From Actinomycetota bacterium (GTDB lineage Bacteria > Actinomycetota > Acidimicrobiia > Acidimicrobiales > Ilumatobacteraceae): a stretch of 64,000 nucleotides of DNA. The position numbers and the translations under genes are program-made. Shown here in pieces: positions 28,167 through 37,969 of the stretch (position 1 is the first letter of the stretch; each line of letters opens with the position of its first letter). The notes under the pieces are model-generated. The model searched no databases. It was not told the origin of the DNA and was given only the letters and a program-made list of their open reading frames with translations. Location of the stretch: NCBI GenBank assembly GCA_026393575.1, contig JAPKZX010000071.1, positions 1 to 64,000 of the forward strand. The letters are read 5' to 3'.

Positions 28167-31100
28167 ATGGCGCACAAAGTAACAGCACCTGCAATGCAGC
28201 GTGCTCAAAGACTTCTCGAACAACGCGTCACTCCGTTTATCACGCAACGACCACTGAACTTCACGATCACTGCAACCGAAGAGTGGTTTGAATCCCCGAG
28301 CTACGACACGGCCACATCTTCTCCAGTTCAACCATTTGCAATCGGGAGCAAATGGGGACGCGCGTGGCACACAAGATGGTTTCATCTTCAGGCAGTGGTT
28401 CCAGAAGAACTCAGCAACGTTCCTCTTGTTGCATACATGGACCTTGGCTTCGTTGGACGCGGCGATGGTTTTCAAGTTGAAGCTGTTGCCTGGCGTAACG
28501 GTGAAATACTGCACGCCATACAGCCAGACCGTCGCCTCATTCATTTAGGAACTCAAACAGCTGGCACGGAAGTTGACATCTGGGTGGAAGCAGCAGCGAC
28601 TCCCATCATTGCTGGCCACGAATACGGTTACGGCCCCACCACTTTCGGAGACCCAGCGACAGCACCGACCACACCTATATATTCATTGCGTGCTGCGCAC
28701 ATCGCGACCTTCAACTCTGAAGTGAATGATCTGGCGATTGCACTTCATGCAGTCATAGACCTTGCGGTTGACCTTCCCGACAACTCACCACAACGTGCAC
28801 GCATTTTCTCTGCTCTAGAAAAATGTGACTTGGCACTTGATGTTGCTCATGTAATTGAGACTGCGAGTACCGCACGCCAAGCTCTTGATGCAGTTCTCAC
28901 AGTCGGAAACGGACCATCCGCACATCGCATCACGGCAACAGGTCATGCACACCTTGATACTGCGTGGTTGTGGCCAATTCGAGAGACGCGCCGCAAAGCC
29001 GTGCGCACTTTTGCAAACGCTGTGCATCTCCTTGAACAAAATCCAGATGCCGTGTACTGCCATAGTCAAGCGCAGCATTATTCATGGGTTGCTGAAGATG
29101 CACCAGATATTTTCGCCAAAGTTGTCAAGTTTGTTCAGGAAGGACGATGGGAACCAGTGGGTGGAATGTGGGTCGAGACCGATCTCAACTTGCCCGACGG
29201 TGAAAGCTTGTTGCGACAAGTCGTTCAAGGCCAACGTGCGTTCAGTGACTGGTTCGGCCGTACATGCAACGGTGCATTCCTTCCCGATGACTTTGGTTAT
29301 CCCGGTGGATTGCCACAAATAGTTGCTCATGGCGGATGCAAATGGTTCTTCACGCAAAAACTCAGTTGGAATGAAACCAACAAGTTTCCTCACCACACGT
29401 TCTGGTGGGAAGGCATCGACGGAACTTCGGTGTTCACTCACTTCAGCCCCGTTGATACATACAACGCGATCATGACGCCATCTCAATTGCGTTTTGCTGA
29501 GCGCAACTATCGCGACCACGTTGGTTCTCACACGTCCTTAGTTCTCTATGGACACGGCGACGGTGGCGGCGGACCTACTCAAACAATGATCGAGCGAGGC
29601 CGCTTAGCCGCAAACCTTGAAGGCGTCCCCCAAGTGTCATTTGGAACTGTCAGCGGATTCTTCGCTGAGGCTGAACAGGAATACGGCACCACTGCTCCGC
29701 GGTGGGTGGGAGAAATGTATTTCGAAAAGCATCGCGGTACATACTCCACCCAAGTTGGCACAAAGCAGGGAAATCGCAATAGCGAACGTCTCTTGCACGA
29801 ACTTGAACTGTGGTCTGTTCTTCGTGGCGTGCGGCCAACAGGTATTGACACTTTGTGGCAGCGCGTCTTGACACAGCAATTCCACGACATCATTCCTGGA
29901 TCATCCATTGCATGGGTGCACGATGATGCAGAGGCCGAGCATGCCGCAATTGCGGATGAAATTGAAAACCATCTTGCAAAGATAATTCCAGTGCGTGGCA
30001 CCGAAGTTCACGTTATGAATCCAGCGCCAGTTGCGCTTCATGGCGTTGTCGATATTGATGCACAACCAATGTGGATTGATGCACCCGCATTTGGTTCAGC
30101 CGCACCAACTAGCGAGCTACTCGGTGGTCATGCACCTGTAACAGTGAGTGTCACTGACGGCATCATCACACTTTCAAATGGGTTGTTTTCAGTGTCTGTA
30201 AACACAAATGGTGCAATCACATCGATTCGAAATAGTGAGCGAAACCTTTTCGCATCTGGCGACTTTGCGCATTTCACACTTCGTCAAGACACTCCTGCTG
30301 AGTACGACGCATGGGACATAGACATGACAGATGCAAATGCGCCTGCTTTGTTACTCGTTGCAGATTCAGTTCCAGTGGTTGTCGAATCTTCGCCACTACG
30401 TGCCACAGTCGAATGTCTCTTCGCTACCGAATCTTCACGATTAGTTGTGCGCTATTCACTGTGTGCGGCTGCAGAACAACTAGATGTGTCACTAGAAGCT
30501 GATTGGCATGAGCAGGAACGTCGTCTGCAGTGGACACTTCCCACCGACCTTCGATCACTTGAGGCAACATGTGGAACACAATTTGGTCATGTGCGCAGAG
30601 CACGTCATTCGAACACGAGTTGGGACATTGCTCGCTTCGAAGTGTGTGCGCATCGATACGTAGCTGTAAGTGAACCTGCATTTGGCGCTGCAATCCTGGC
30701 CGACGGACCACGTGGCTACGACATTCGTGGAAACTCATTGCGTCTTACCGTGCTTCGCTCCCCTCGCTTTCCAGACCCCGAGGCAGATCTTGGTGCTCAA
30801 CGATTGACATGGGCAGTCATGCTCACACCTGGCGACGCAATTACTAATGGCATCGAGGAAACTGCAGCACGTATTGCGTATCCGCACCGCATTGTTGACG
30901 GAACTCCTGGTTTGCCGGATGCAAATTTGGTGATGAATGTTCCTGGAGCACTAGTGAGCGCCATGAAACCTGCAGATGATGACAGCGGCGACATCATCAT
31001 TCGTTTGTGGGAGACGCGTGGTGCACGCACGAGCGGCACAATCACAATTACTCAGACAGACGATCAGTTACACATGTTCCGATGCGATGCCCTAGAGAAT

Positions 31101-31190
31101 GCTGAGAAGAATTCATTGCCATCGACGGGTAATGAATTCAGTATCACCCTTCGGCCATTTGAAATAACTACATTGCGCGTAACGCAATGA
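28167..31190 (+). CDS. Alpha-mannosidase, GH38 family
   Basis: TGHAHLDTAWLWPIRETRRK; GRWEPVGGMWVETDLNLPDGESLLRQ; FLPDDFGYPGGLPQI; GHGDGGGGPT. Confidence 0.92.
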   Translation: MAHKVTAPAMQRAQRLLEQRVTPFITQRPLNFTITATEEWFESPSYDTATSSPVQPFAIGSKWGRAWHTRWFHLQAVVPEELSNVPLVAYMDLGFVGRGDGFQVEAVAWRNGEILHAIQPDRRLIHLGTQTAGTEVDIWVEAAATPIIAGHEYGYGPTTFGDPATAPTTPIYSLRAAHIATFNSEVNDLAIALHAVIDLAVDLPDNSPQRARIFSALEKCDLALDVAHVIETASTARQALDAVLTVGNGPSAHRITATGHAHLDTAWLWPIRETRRKAVRTFANAVHLLEQNPDAVYCHSQAQHYSWVAEDAPDIFAKVVKFVQEGRWEPVGGMWVETDLNLPDGESLLRQVVQGQRAFSDWFGRTCNGAFLPDDFGYPGGLPQIVAHGGCKWFFTQKLSWNETNKFPHHTFWWEGIDGTSVFTHFSPVDTYNAIMTPSQLRFAERNYRDHVGSHTSLVLYGHGDGGGGPTQTMIERGRLAANLEGVPQVSFGTVSGFFAEAEQEYGTTAPRWVGEMYFEKHRGTYSTQVGTKQGNRNSERLLHELELWSVLRGVRPTGIDTLWQRVLTQQFHDIIPGSSIAWVHDDAEAEHAAIADEIENHLAKIIPVRGTEVHVMNPAPVALHGVVDIDAQPMWIDAPAFGSAAPTSELLGGHAPVTVSVTDGIITLSNGLFSVSVNTNGAITSIRNSERNLFASGDFAHFTLRQDTPAEYDAWDIDMTDANAPALLLVADSVPVVVESSPLRATVECLFATESSRLVVRYSLCAAAEQLDVSLEADWHEQERRLQWTLPTDLRSLEATCGTQFGHVRRARHSNTSWDIARFEVCAHRYVAVSEPAFGAAILADGPRGYDIRGNSLRLTVLRSPRFPDPEADLGAQRLTWAVMLTPGDAITNGIEETAARIAYPHRIVDGTPGLPDANLVMNVPGALVSAMKPADDDSGDIIIRLWETRGARTSGTITITQTDDQLHMFRCDALENAEKNSLPSTGNEFSITLRPFEITTLRVTQ

Positions 31191-31197
31191 CATTTGT

Positions 31198-32328
31198 TTA
31201 GGCGATTGCTCCGAACAACGCCATGAGTGGGCCGGCGGCGCGCATGTCGCCCACCGTGCCGTTACCCATGCGATTCATTACATATGCATAGGTGAGCTCA
31301 GCATCTAGATCGTTCACGACGAGTGAACCACCCCAACCGCCCCAGAAGCACGCACGTGGGTTCGGGCTCAACGGTGAATGTTCAGAGTTAAGGCCATAAC
31401 CCATACCGAACTTCATGGGCACTCCGAGTACTACGTCCATTCCATTTGACTGCTCGGTAAAGAGTGCATTCACTCCTTCGGCAGAAAGGAACCGCTTGCC
31501 ACCAACTTCGCCATTATGCGAAATGATGGATTGCAATTGCGCAACTGAACGCGCATTGCCATGACCATTGGCGGCAGGGCTTTCACAGCGACGCCATTCT
31601 TTTGTCCATGACATACGAGCATCCATCATTGGATTCATATACGTGCGCATCGCGATGCTGTTGGGATCTACTTCTGCTGGCAAACCTTGCTCTGCGGGAA
31701 TGACCAAGGAAATTCGGTCATCGTGTTCAGCGCCAGTGCCAATATGGAAGTCGGCACCAAGTGGTTCGGCAAAGTTCTCACGAAAGAAATTGCCAAGCGA
31801 CTGACCGGTCACACGCTTCACTACTTCACCAATGAGGTAACCCTGCGAGATTGCGTGATAACCAGATTGTGACCCCGGCTTCCACCATGTGGCCTGCGCA
31901 GCAGAGGCGGCAGCACACTTGTCATGATCGTAAAGGTCTTCTGCAGACAACTTCTGGTCCCATCCGGAGAGACCGGCGGTGTGTGCCATGAGATGACGAA
32001 TTTCTACGTCTTCTTTGCCATTGGCTTTGAACTCTGGCCAGTACTTGTACACGGGATCTGTGAGTGAGAGTTCTCCGCGATCGGCAAGTGTGAGCAATGT
32101 GAGAAACATCATTGTCTTTGTGGTTGACCACACATTGATAATGGTGTCGCTTTCCCATTCAGTTGTGCGTTCCATCTCGCGGTGACCCGCCCAGATGTCG
32201 ACAACCATCTCACCTTTGTGCATGACTGCGAGAGATGCACCTACTTCAAAATCATCATTGAAATTTGCGGCGAACGCATCTTTGACACCTTCATATCCTG
32301 AAGACACTGAACCGTTAACTGACACCAT
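31198..32328 (-). CDS. Serine hydrolase of the beta-lactamase (class C) / esterase family
   Basis: WSTTKTM (SxxK), LMAHTAGLSGWDQ, YHAISQGYLIGEVV. Confidence 0.9.
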   Translation of the reverse strand: MVSVNGSVSSGYEGVKDAFAANFNDDFEVGASLAVMHKGEMVVDIWAGHREMERTTEWESDTIINVWSTTKTMMFLTLLTLADRGELSLTDPVYKYWPEFKANGKEDVEIRHLMAHTAGLSGWDQKLSAEDLYDHDKCAAASAAQATWWKPGSQSGYHAISQGYLIGEVVKRVTGQSLGNFFRENFAEPLGADFHIGTGAEHDDRISLVIPAEQGLPAEVDPNSIAMRTYMNPMMDARMSWTKEWRRCESPAANGHGNARSVAQLQSIISHNGEVGGKRFLSAEGVNALFTEQSNGMDVVLGVPMKFGMGYGLNSEHSPLSPNPRACFWGGWGGSLVVNDLDAELTYAYVMNRMGNGTVGDMRAAGPLMALFGAIA

Positions 32329-32352
32329 GAGGACCCCCTGTTTGGGGCAACC

Positions 32353-33069
32353 TTACTTCGGCAGGCGTAGACAGGCGATACGGGACCAAGAGTCGAAAGT
32401 GACAACAGTGTTGTAGCGAGAATCTGGCCAACATCCAAAGGTAGGAGCTTTCAGTTTGGCCGAATCCAAGTCGCCCGAAGTTCGGTCGAGTGGCCATTCG
32501 CCTGCAAGGTCGGCTGCGGTGAGTTTCCGACTGAGTTGTGCAGGGGTGATGGTGCCGGTGTATGTGCCGTCATCGCTAATTTTCGTGAGTTTCGTTTTCA
32601 CTTGTGTGACCGCTGAAGAAACCTCTTCGACTGTTGTTGCAACGTCATCTGCTTTTGATGAAGCATCTTCGGCTGCAGTCACTGCTTTCTTTGCTTGTGA
32701 CAAAGCACTGGTGGCATCGGTTTGTGCATCGGCAAGACCAGTCTCTGCGGCCGTGATGCGCTTCACTGCTGCGTCGAGTTCTTCGACACTTTGATTAACG
32801 ACATCGGATAAATCATCAATCTGTTCAGACAAGCTTGCGACCAACTGCGTCAGTTCCGAATTGTCCAATGGAGTGCCAGGTTCGATAACAATATTGTCGC
32901 CGTCATTCGGCACCGAGTCGTCTGTTGGCATTGTGGTGTCACTGGCGGAGATAGTGCCCTCGGGGTTACGCAATGCAGATGAACCTGCCCAAGCCACCCC
33001 CACAACCACAGTGGATAAGGCCAATGCAAAGATTGAGGTGCCGACAATGTTGGATGAGATCCGTTTCAT
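32353..33069 (-). CDS. Membrane-anchored/secreted coiled-coil protein, hypothetical
   Basis: Start moved to MKRISSNIVGTSIFALALSTVVVGVAWAG; long heptad-like stretch VASLSEQIDDLSDVVNQSVEELDAAVKRITAAETGL...; C-terminal FGCWPDSRYNTVVTFDSWSRIACLRLPK. Confidence 0.6.
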   Translation of the reverse strand: MKRISSNIVGTSIFALALSTVVVGVAWAGSSALRNPEGTISASDTTMPTDDSVPNDGDNIVIEPGTPLDNSELTQLVASLSEQIDDLSDVVNQSVEELDAAVKRITAAETGLADAQTDATSALSQAKKAVTAAEDASSKADDVATTVEEVSSAVTQVKTKLTKISDDGTYTGTITPAQLSRKLTAADLAGEWPLDRTSGDLDSAKLKAPTFGCWPDSRYNTVVTFDSWSRIACLRLPK

Positions 33070-33170
33070 ACCTTCACCGTACGCAATGGGTGGTCCGAAA
33101 TGACCAAAGGGTCCTATTCCTACTACTGTCACACGTGTTGCAGAGCGCAACTCTTTTCCGAGGGGGAACA

Positions 33171-34142
33171 ATGGCAGAGCGATTCGAAAACGGGTACAAG
33201 GGACATGTCGCGGTAGTAACCGGTGGCGGTACAGGTATGGGTCGCGAATTAGTGCGTCAGCTCACGGCACAAGGATGTGACGTTGCGACGTGTGACGTCA
33301 TCGTTGACAACCTCGCAGAAACTGTCGACATATGCGTGAAAGACGGTAACCCTGGCGCAATCCTCACGCACATGGCAGATGTTTCTGACGAAGCACAAGT
33401 ACTTTCATTCCGTGATGCAGTTGCCGCATGGCGCCCTCATGTAAACGTGGTTTTCAACAACGCTGGTATCGGCGGTGGCGGAAGCATCGTCGAAAGCGAC
33501 CGCACCGAATGGGAAAAGACATTTGGAGTGTGCTGGTACGGCGTGTACTACAACACTCGTGCGTTTCTTCCTCTTCTTCTGAAAGCACCGTTTGGACACG
33601 TAGTGAATACAAGTTCTGTCAATGGTTTTTGGGCATCGCTCGGACCCAACACCGCACACACTGCGTACAGCGCAGCAAAGTTTGCTGTCAAAGGTTTCAC
33701 TGAAGCTCTTATTACAGATTTCCGTATGAACGCACCCACACTTCGCGCATCAGTTGTTATGCCAGGCCACATTGGAACATCAATTGCTATTAACTCTGGA
33801 AAGTTGCTTGGCAACGACCCTAAAGAAATGAGCGCAGAAAAGTTAGAGAAGGCACGCGAACGCATGGCCAAGGGTGGCATCGACACAAGCGCATTCAGCG
33901 ACGAGGACTTGCGAGTACTCATGATTGCTGGTGGCGAATCTTTCAGAGATAACGCGCCGATGTCTGCAGCCGAAGCAGCAACGTTCATTTTGGACAGTGT
34001 GCAACAGGGCGATTGGCGCATTCTTGTTGGTGACGACGCAGTCATCCTCGATGAGATGGTGCGTCTGACTCCCAAAGATGCGTACTTGCCAGACTTCATG
34101 GACAGGGTGCGCGAACGTGGCGCCTTCGGCTTCACCCGATAG
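33171..34142 (+). CDS. SDR family oxidoreductase
   Basis: HVAVVTGGGTGMGRELVRQL, VFNNAGIGGG, YSAAKFAVKGFTEALI; start moved to MAERFENGY. Confidence 0.9.
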   Translation: MAERFENGYKGHVAVVTGGGTGMGRELVRQLTAQGCDVATCDVIVDNLAETVDICVKDGNPGAILTHMADVSDEAQVLSFRDAVAAWRPHVNVVFNNAGIGGGGSIVESDRTEWEKTFGVCWYGVYYNTRAFLPLLLKAPFGHVVNTSSVNGFWASLGPNTAHTAYSAAKFAVKGFTEALITDFRMNAPTLRASVVMPGHIGTSIAINSGKLLGNDPKEMSAEKLEKARERMAKGGIDTSAFSDEDLRVLMIAGGESFRDNAPMSAAEAATFILDSVQQGDWRILVGDDAVILDEMVRLTPKDAYLPDFMDRVRERGAFGFTR

Positions 34143-34234
34143 TCATCGGCGGCCCCCCTACGCTTCTTTGAATAGTCAACTCGTGTTGGCGTGTAATTCA
34201 CCTTCACGAAAGGTTGCTGCGAGACGATAGATAC

Positions 34235-34495
34235 ATGAAGCAACCTTCACGAATCGCAATCGCTCTTCAGGCTCTTTTCTCATATCTCGTAGCTGGCGGG
34301 TTAGGCCTTTACCTTGCAGCCGCATACGAGCCAATGCCTACAAAGATCTTGTTCTTTGTCATCCCAGTAGGGGCCATGTTTATTGCTCGTTACCGCACTC
34401 AGCCAGCGTCATCTAAGGTGACTAAATGGCAAAAAATATTTCGCTCGGGTACACGGCTGGCTACTGGGGAAGTGGCCCGCCTGCAGGCGCACTAG
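34235..34495 (+). CDS. Small membrane protein, hypothetical
   Basis: MKQPSRIAIALQALFSYLVAGGLGLYLAAAYEPMPTKILFFVIPVGAMFIARYR; 3' end overlaps the next gene by about 70 bp. Confidence 0.45.
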   Translation: MKQPSRIAIALQALFSYLVAGGLGLYLAAAYEPMPTKILFFVIPVGAMFIARYRTQPASSKVTKWQKIFRSGTRLATGEVARLQAH

Positions 34496-35466
34496 AAGCA
34501 ATTAAAGAAGCCGACAAGCTCGGCTTCGACAGTGTGTGGACTGCAGAGGCCTACGGTTCTGATGCTCTCTCCCCTCTTGCATGGTGGGGTTCGCATACAA
34601 AAAACATTCGGCTAGGCACTTCCATCATGCAGATGAGTGCCCGCACACCGGCAACAACTGCAATGGCAGCGATGACTATGGACCACCTCAGTGGCGGTCG
34701 ATTCATTCTTGGACTCGGTGCGTCTGGACCACAAGTTGCCGAAGGTTGGTACGGCCAGCCCTATCCACGTCCGCTTGCGCGCACACGTGAATACATAGAA
34801 ATCATCCGCGAAATTGTTCGTCGTGAACAACCAGTGAATTACCACGGCGCCCATTACGACATGCCATACAAAGGCGGCACTGGTCTTGGCAAACCGCTCA
34901 AGAGCACCATTCATCCGTTCCGCCCCAACATTCCAATCTTTCTTGGAGCAGAGGGTCCGAAGAACGTTGCGCTCTCTGCAGAGATTTGCGATGGATGGCT
35001 TCCATTGTTCTTCTCGCCGAAAGAAGACGGTTTCTACAGACAATGCCTTAATGAAGGGTTCGCCAAAAGTGGTGAGGCAAACAAGGCTGACCGATTCGAG
35101 ATTGCAGCAACCGTCACCATCGTTCCTGGTGAAGATGTAGAGAAGTGCGCAGACATGGTGCGACCGTTCCTTGCCCTGTATGCGGGTGGAATGGGTGCAC
35201 GTGGTGCCAACTTCCACTTCGAGGTTTTCGCACGCATGGGATACGAAGACGTTGCACTAAAAGTGCAAGATCTGTACTTGGCCGGCAAGAAACAGGAAGC
35301 CGCAGCAATAATTCCACTTCAAATGGTGGAAGATGTCGCACTCGTTGGCCCCATGGACAAAATCAAAGATGATTTAGCAAAGTGGCGCGAGTCGTGCATC
35401 ACCACATTCCTGGTGGGCGGCCCAGCAAACCTTTTGCCCCTCTACGCCGAAATGATTGCCGGATAA
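34426..35466 (+). CDS. LLM class F420-dependent-type oxidoreductase
   Basis: GYTAGYWGSGPPAGALEAIKEADKLGFDSVWTAEAYGSDALSPLAWWGSHT; FILGLGASGPQVAEGWYGQPY. Confidence 0.93.
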   Translation: MAKNISLGYTAGYWGSGPPAGALEAIKEADKLGFDSVWTAEAYGSDALSPLAWWGSHTKNIRLGTSIMQMSARTPATTAMAAMTMDHLSGGRFILGLGASGPQVAEGWYGQPYPRPLARTREYIEIIREIVRREQPVNYHGAHYDMPYKGGTGLGKPLKSTIHPFRPNIPIFLGAEGPKNVALSAEICDGWLPLFFSPKEDGFYRQCLNEGFAKSGEANKADRFEIAATVTIVPGEDVEKCADMVRPFLALYAGGMGARGANFHFEVFARMGYEDVALKVQDLYLAGKKQEAAAIIPLQMVEDVALVGPMDKIKDDLAKWRESCITTFLVGGPANLLPLYAEMIAG

Positions 35467-35511
35467 GGGCAACCTCAAAGTCCGTTACACGGGCATGAAA
35501 GAATAAGAACA

Positions 35512-36291
35512 ATGTTTACTCCACCGGATTATCTGTCACCATCTTCTATTCGTCTGTACCAAGACTGCCCACAGAAATTCAAGATCAATAAGTTCGACAA
35601 CATCAAAGAGCCACCGTCATGGGCTACTGAGCTTGGAACCTTCACACACGAAGTTCTCGAGCACTTGTACTTGCTCGATCCCTCCGAGCGCACCCACGAT
35701 TCCGTGAAGACATTGGCTGGCCAATTATGGGCCGACAACGGTTGGGAAGAAAAAGTCCTGTCGCTTGACGAGCCAAAAGGCGACATTAAGAAGTTCAAGC
35801 AAACTGCATTTTCAAACATGATCAATCTCTGGAATCTTGAGAATCCACAAGAAACCTTCATCGATGAAATGGAACTCGAAGTTGAAAGCGAAGTCGAGGG
35901 TGTTCGCATGCGCGGCTTTATCGACCGTCTTTTCATCAGCGACGACGAGACTGCCATCATCTCCGATTACAAGACCGGCAAAGTTCCAAATCCGCGATAC
36001 AACACGCCGGATAAGCAGTTCTTTCAGCTTCTTGCATATGCACTCATGCTTGAGTCTGCAAACGACGTTCAAACTTCACAGCTCGATCTTCTGTATCTCA
36101 CCGAATCAACAAAGAAGACTCTTGAAGTCACCCCTGCCCTACTAGCTACGGCAATGGGAACAATCGTTGAAACAAAAGAAGCTCTCGATAACGCGTGCAA
36201 CACAGGCGAATTTCATTGCAAGGTCACCAATTTGTGCGACTGGTGCCACTACAAAAAGACTGGACTCTGTCCGGCATTTGCAAACAAGTAA
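35512..36291 (+). CDS. PD-(D/E)XK nuclease, RecB/Cas4-like, with putative Fe-S cysteines
   Basis: SPSSIRLYQDCPQKFKI, GTFTHEVLEHLY, GFIDRLF..AIISDYKTGKVP, QLLAYALML, C-terminal CKVTNLCDWCHYKKTGLCPAF. Confidence 0.87.
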   Translation: MFTPPDYLSPSSIRLYQDCPQKFKINKFDNIKEPPSWATELGTFTHEVLEHLYLLDPSERTHDSVKTLAGQLWADNGWEEKVLSLDEPKGDIKKFKQTAFSNMINLWNLENPQETFIDEMELEVESEVEGVRMRGFIDRLFISDDETAIISDYKTGKVPNPRYNTPDKQFFQLLAYALMLESANDVQTSQLDLLYLTESTKKTLEVTPALLATAMGTIVETKEALDNACNTGEFHCKVTNLCDWCHYKKTGLCPAFANK

Positions 36292-37794
36292 CTACTTGAA
36301 AATCAAGCAACCATCGTCAAGGTCAACCGCTGGCAAAACTTTGCATTCCAGCGAATAGTTCTGATCGTGTTTCCACTCTTGCTTGTCACCAGATTTTGGC
36401 ATCAGGTGTTGACTACGCATGAGGTAATTCGGATTGAAGTTGTTCGGATCCATCCAAGGCCCGATTGTCATGTCCGCATCTTCAGGTCGTAGTTGCGGCG
36501 TAACGCTACGAACACCTTTAGCATCCATGTGTTTGAACAAGCGTGTGATGAAGTCACCCATGATGTCGACACGTAATGTCCAGCTTGCGCGGAAGTAGCC
36601 GAACACCCACGCCAGGTTAGGAATACCCGTAAACATCATTCCGCGATACGTCACTGTTTCCGACCAATCAACAGGGTTACCATCAAGATCGAATGGGATA
36701 TCGCCTAAAACACTGAGATGGAAACCAGTAGCGGTCACAACAATGTCTGCGTCAATGACTGTTCCATCTTTAGTGACAACACCAGTTTCGGTAAATGTCT
36801 CAATTTCATCAGTCACCATGCTGGCCTTGCCAGCCTTGATGCCTGCAAATAAATCACCTTCAGGAACAAATGCAATGCGTTGCTGCCATGGTCGATACTT
36901 CGGTGTGAAGTGTTTAGCGATGTCGTAACCCTCTGGGAGGAGCGGCCTGATTCCTTCAAGAAGCGCATCTTTCACCATGTCGGGGTATTGGAAAGCCATA
37001 TCAGTTACCTGTTGACCATCAAACAAAATCTTTCGGCGCACTATCTCGTGAATCCACTCTTCATCTACTTCGAGTTGGCGCAGAGTGTCGGCTAGTTCAT
37101 TCGCATTACGACCCGGTATGAAATACGTCGGTGAACGTTGCAGCACGGTGACGTGTTCACATTCAGCAGCCATTGCGGGAACCAAAGTGGCAGTAGTTGC
37201 ACCAGAACCGATAACAAGAACCTTTTTGCCTTTGTAGTCCAAGTCCTTTGGCCATGTTTGTGGATGCACAATGCGGCCCTTGTAATTCTGCATGCCGGGC
37301 CATTCGGGGGTGTAGCCCTCGGAGTGCTTGTAATAGCCCTGACACATCCACAAGAAATTTGCGGTCATCTGGAACGAGTCACCTTTAGCAAGGTTTGTCA
37401 CGGTGACAGTCCAGCGTTGTTCAAGGCTGTTCCATGACGCTGCCGTGATTTCATGGCGATAACGAATGTGTTCGTCGATGTTGTTCTCAGAAATTACCGC
37501 GGCCATGTATTTCTTAATTTCATCAGCACTTGCAATTGGTGCAGATGTCCACGGCTTGAATCGATACCCAAATGTGTAGAGGTCGCTATCGGAGCGAACA
37601 CCTGGGTACGTATGCATGTGCCACGTTCCCCCAAAGGTCTCATACTTTTCGAGAATGACATACGACCTGTCTGGAGCCTGATCTTGGAGGTGATACGCAG
37701 ACCCGACTCCTGAGATTCCGGCTCCGACAATCAGAACATCAAAATGTTCAGTTTTCTGAGAATTTGATGTCTTGGCATTGTCTGTCATTGTCAT
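36292..37794 (-). CDS. Flavin-containing (Baeyer-Villiger-type) monooxygenase
   Basis: VLIVGAGISGVGSAYHL; YEKTFGGTW-like KYETFGGTWHMHTYPGVRSDSDLYTFGYRF; VLVIGSGATTATLVPAM. Confidence 0.9.
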   Translation of the reverse strand: MTMTDNAKTSNSQKTEHFDVLIVGAGISGVGSAYHLQDQAPDRSYVILEKYETFGGTWHMHTYPGVRSDSDLYTFGYRFKPWTSAPIASADEIKKYMAAVISENNIDEHIRYRHEITAASWNSLEQRWTVTVTNLAKGDSFQMTANFLWMCQGYYKHSEGYTPEWPGMQNYKGRIVHPQTWPKDLDYKGKKVLVIGSGATTATLVPAMAAECEHVTVLQRSPTYFIPGRNANELADTLRQLEVDEEWIHEIVRRKILFDGQQVTDMAFQYPDMVKDALLEGIRPLLPEGYDIAKHFTPKYRPWQQRIAFVPEGDLFAGIKAGKASMVTDEIETFTETGVVTKDGTVIDADIVVTATGFHLSVLGDIPFDLDGNPVDWSETVTYRGMMFTGIPNLAWVFGYFRASWTLRVDIMGDFITRLFKHMDAKGVRSVTPQLRPEDADMTIGPWMDPNNFNPNYLMRSQHLMPKSGDKQEWKHDQNYSLECKVLPAVDLDDGCLIFK

Positions 37795-37969
37795 CGCACA
37801 CCTCCAACATGTTCACCCTCGATACTAGATAGGAACAGTGCAATCTCTAGGTGTCGTGCGGACTATCCCGATGCATCCAGATTGTTCGGTTGCCCTATCA
37901 AATTTGTCGTTCAACCCTTTCTTGCCCGAGAGGTACTCACTACACTCGCTAATAGAGAAGGGGGTTCTC

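Noticed and set aside
32973-33170. N-terminal extension of the SDR ORF
   Set aside because: Antisense to the coiled-coil protein start; ATG at 33171 gives a canonical SDR N-terminus.
35512-36291. Cas4 as evidence of a CRISPR-Cas system
   Set aside because: No repeat-spacer array or other cas gene found by eye in the window.
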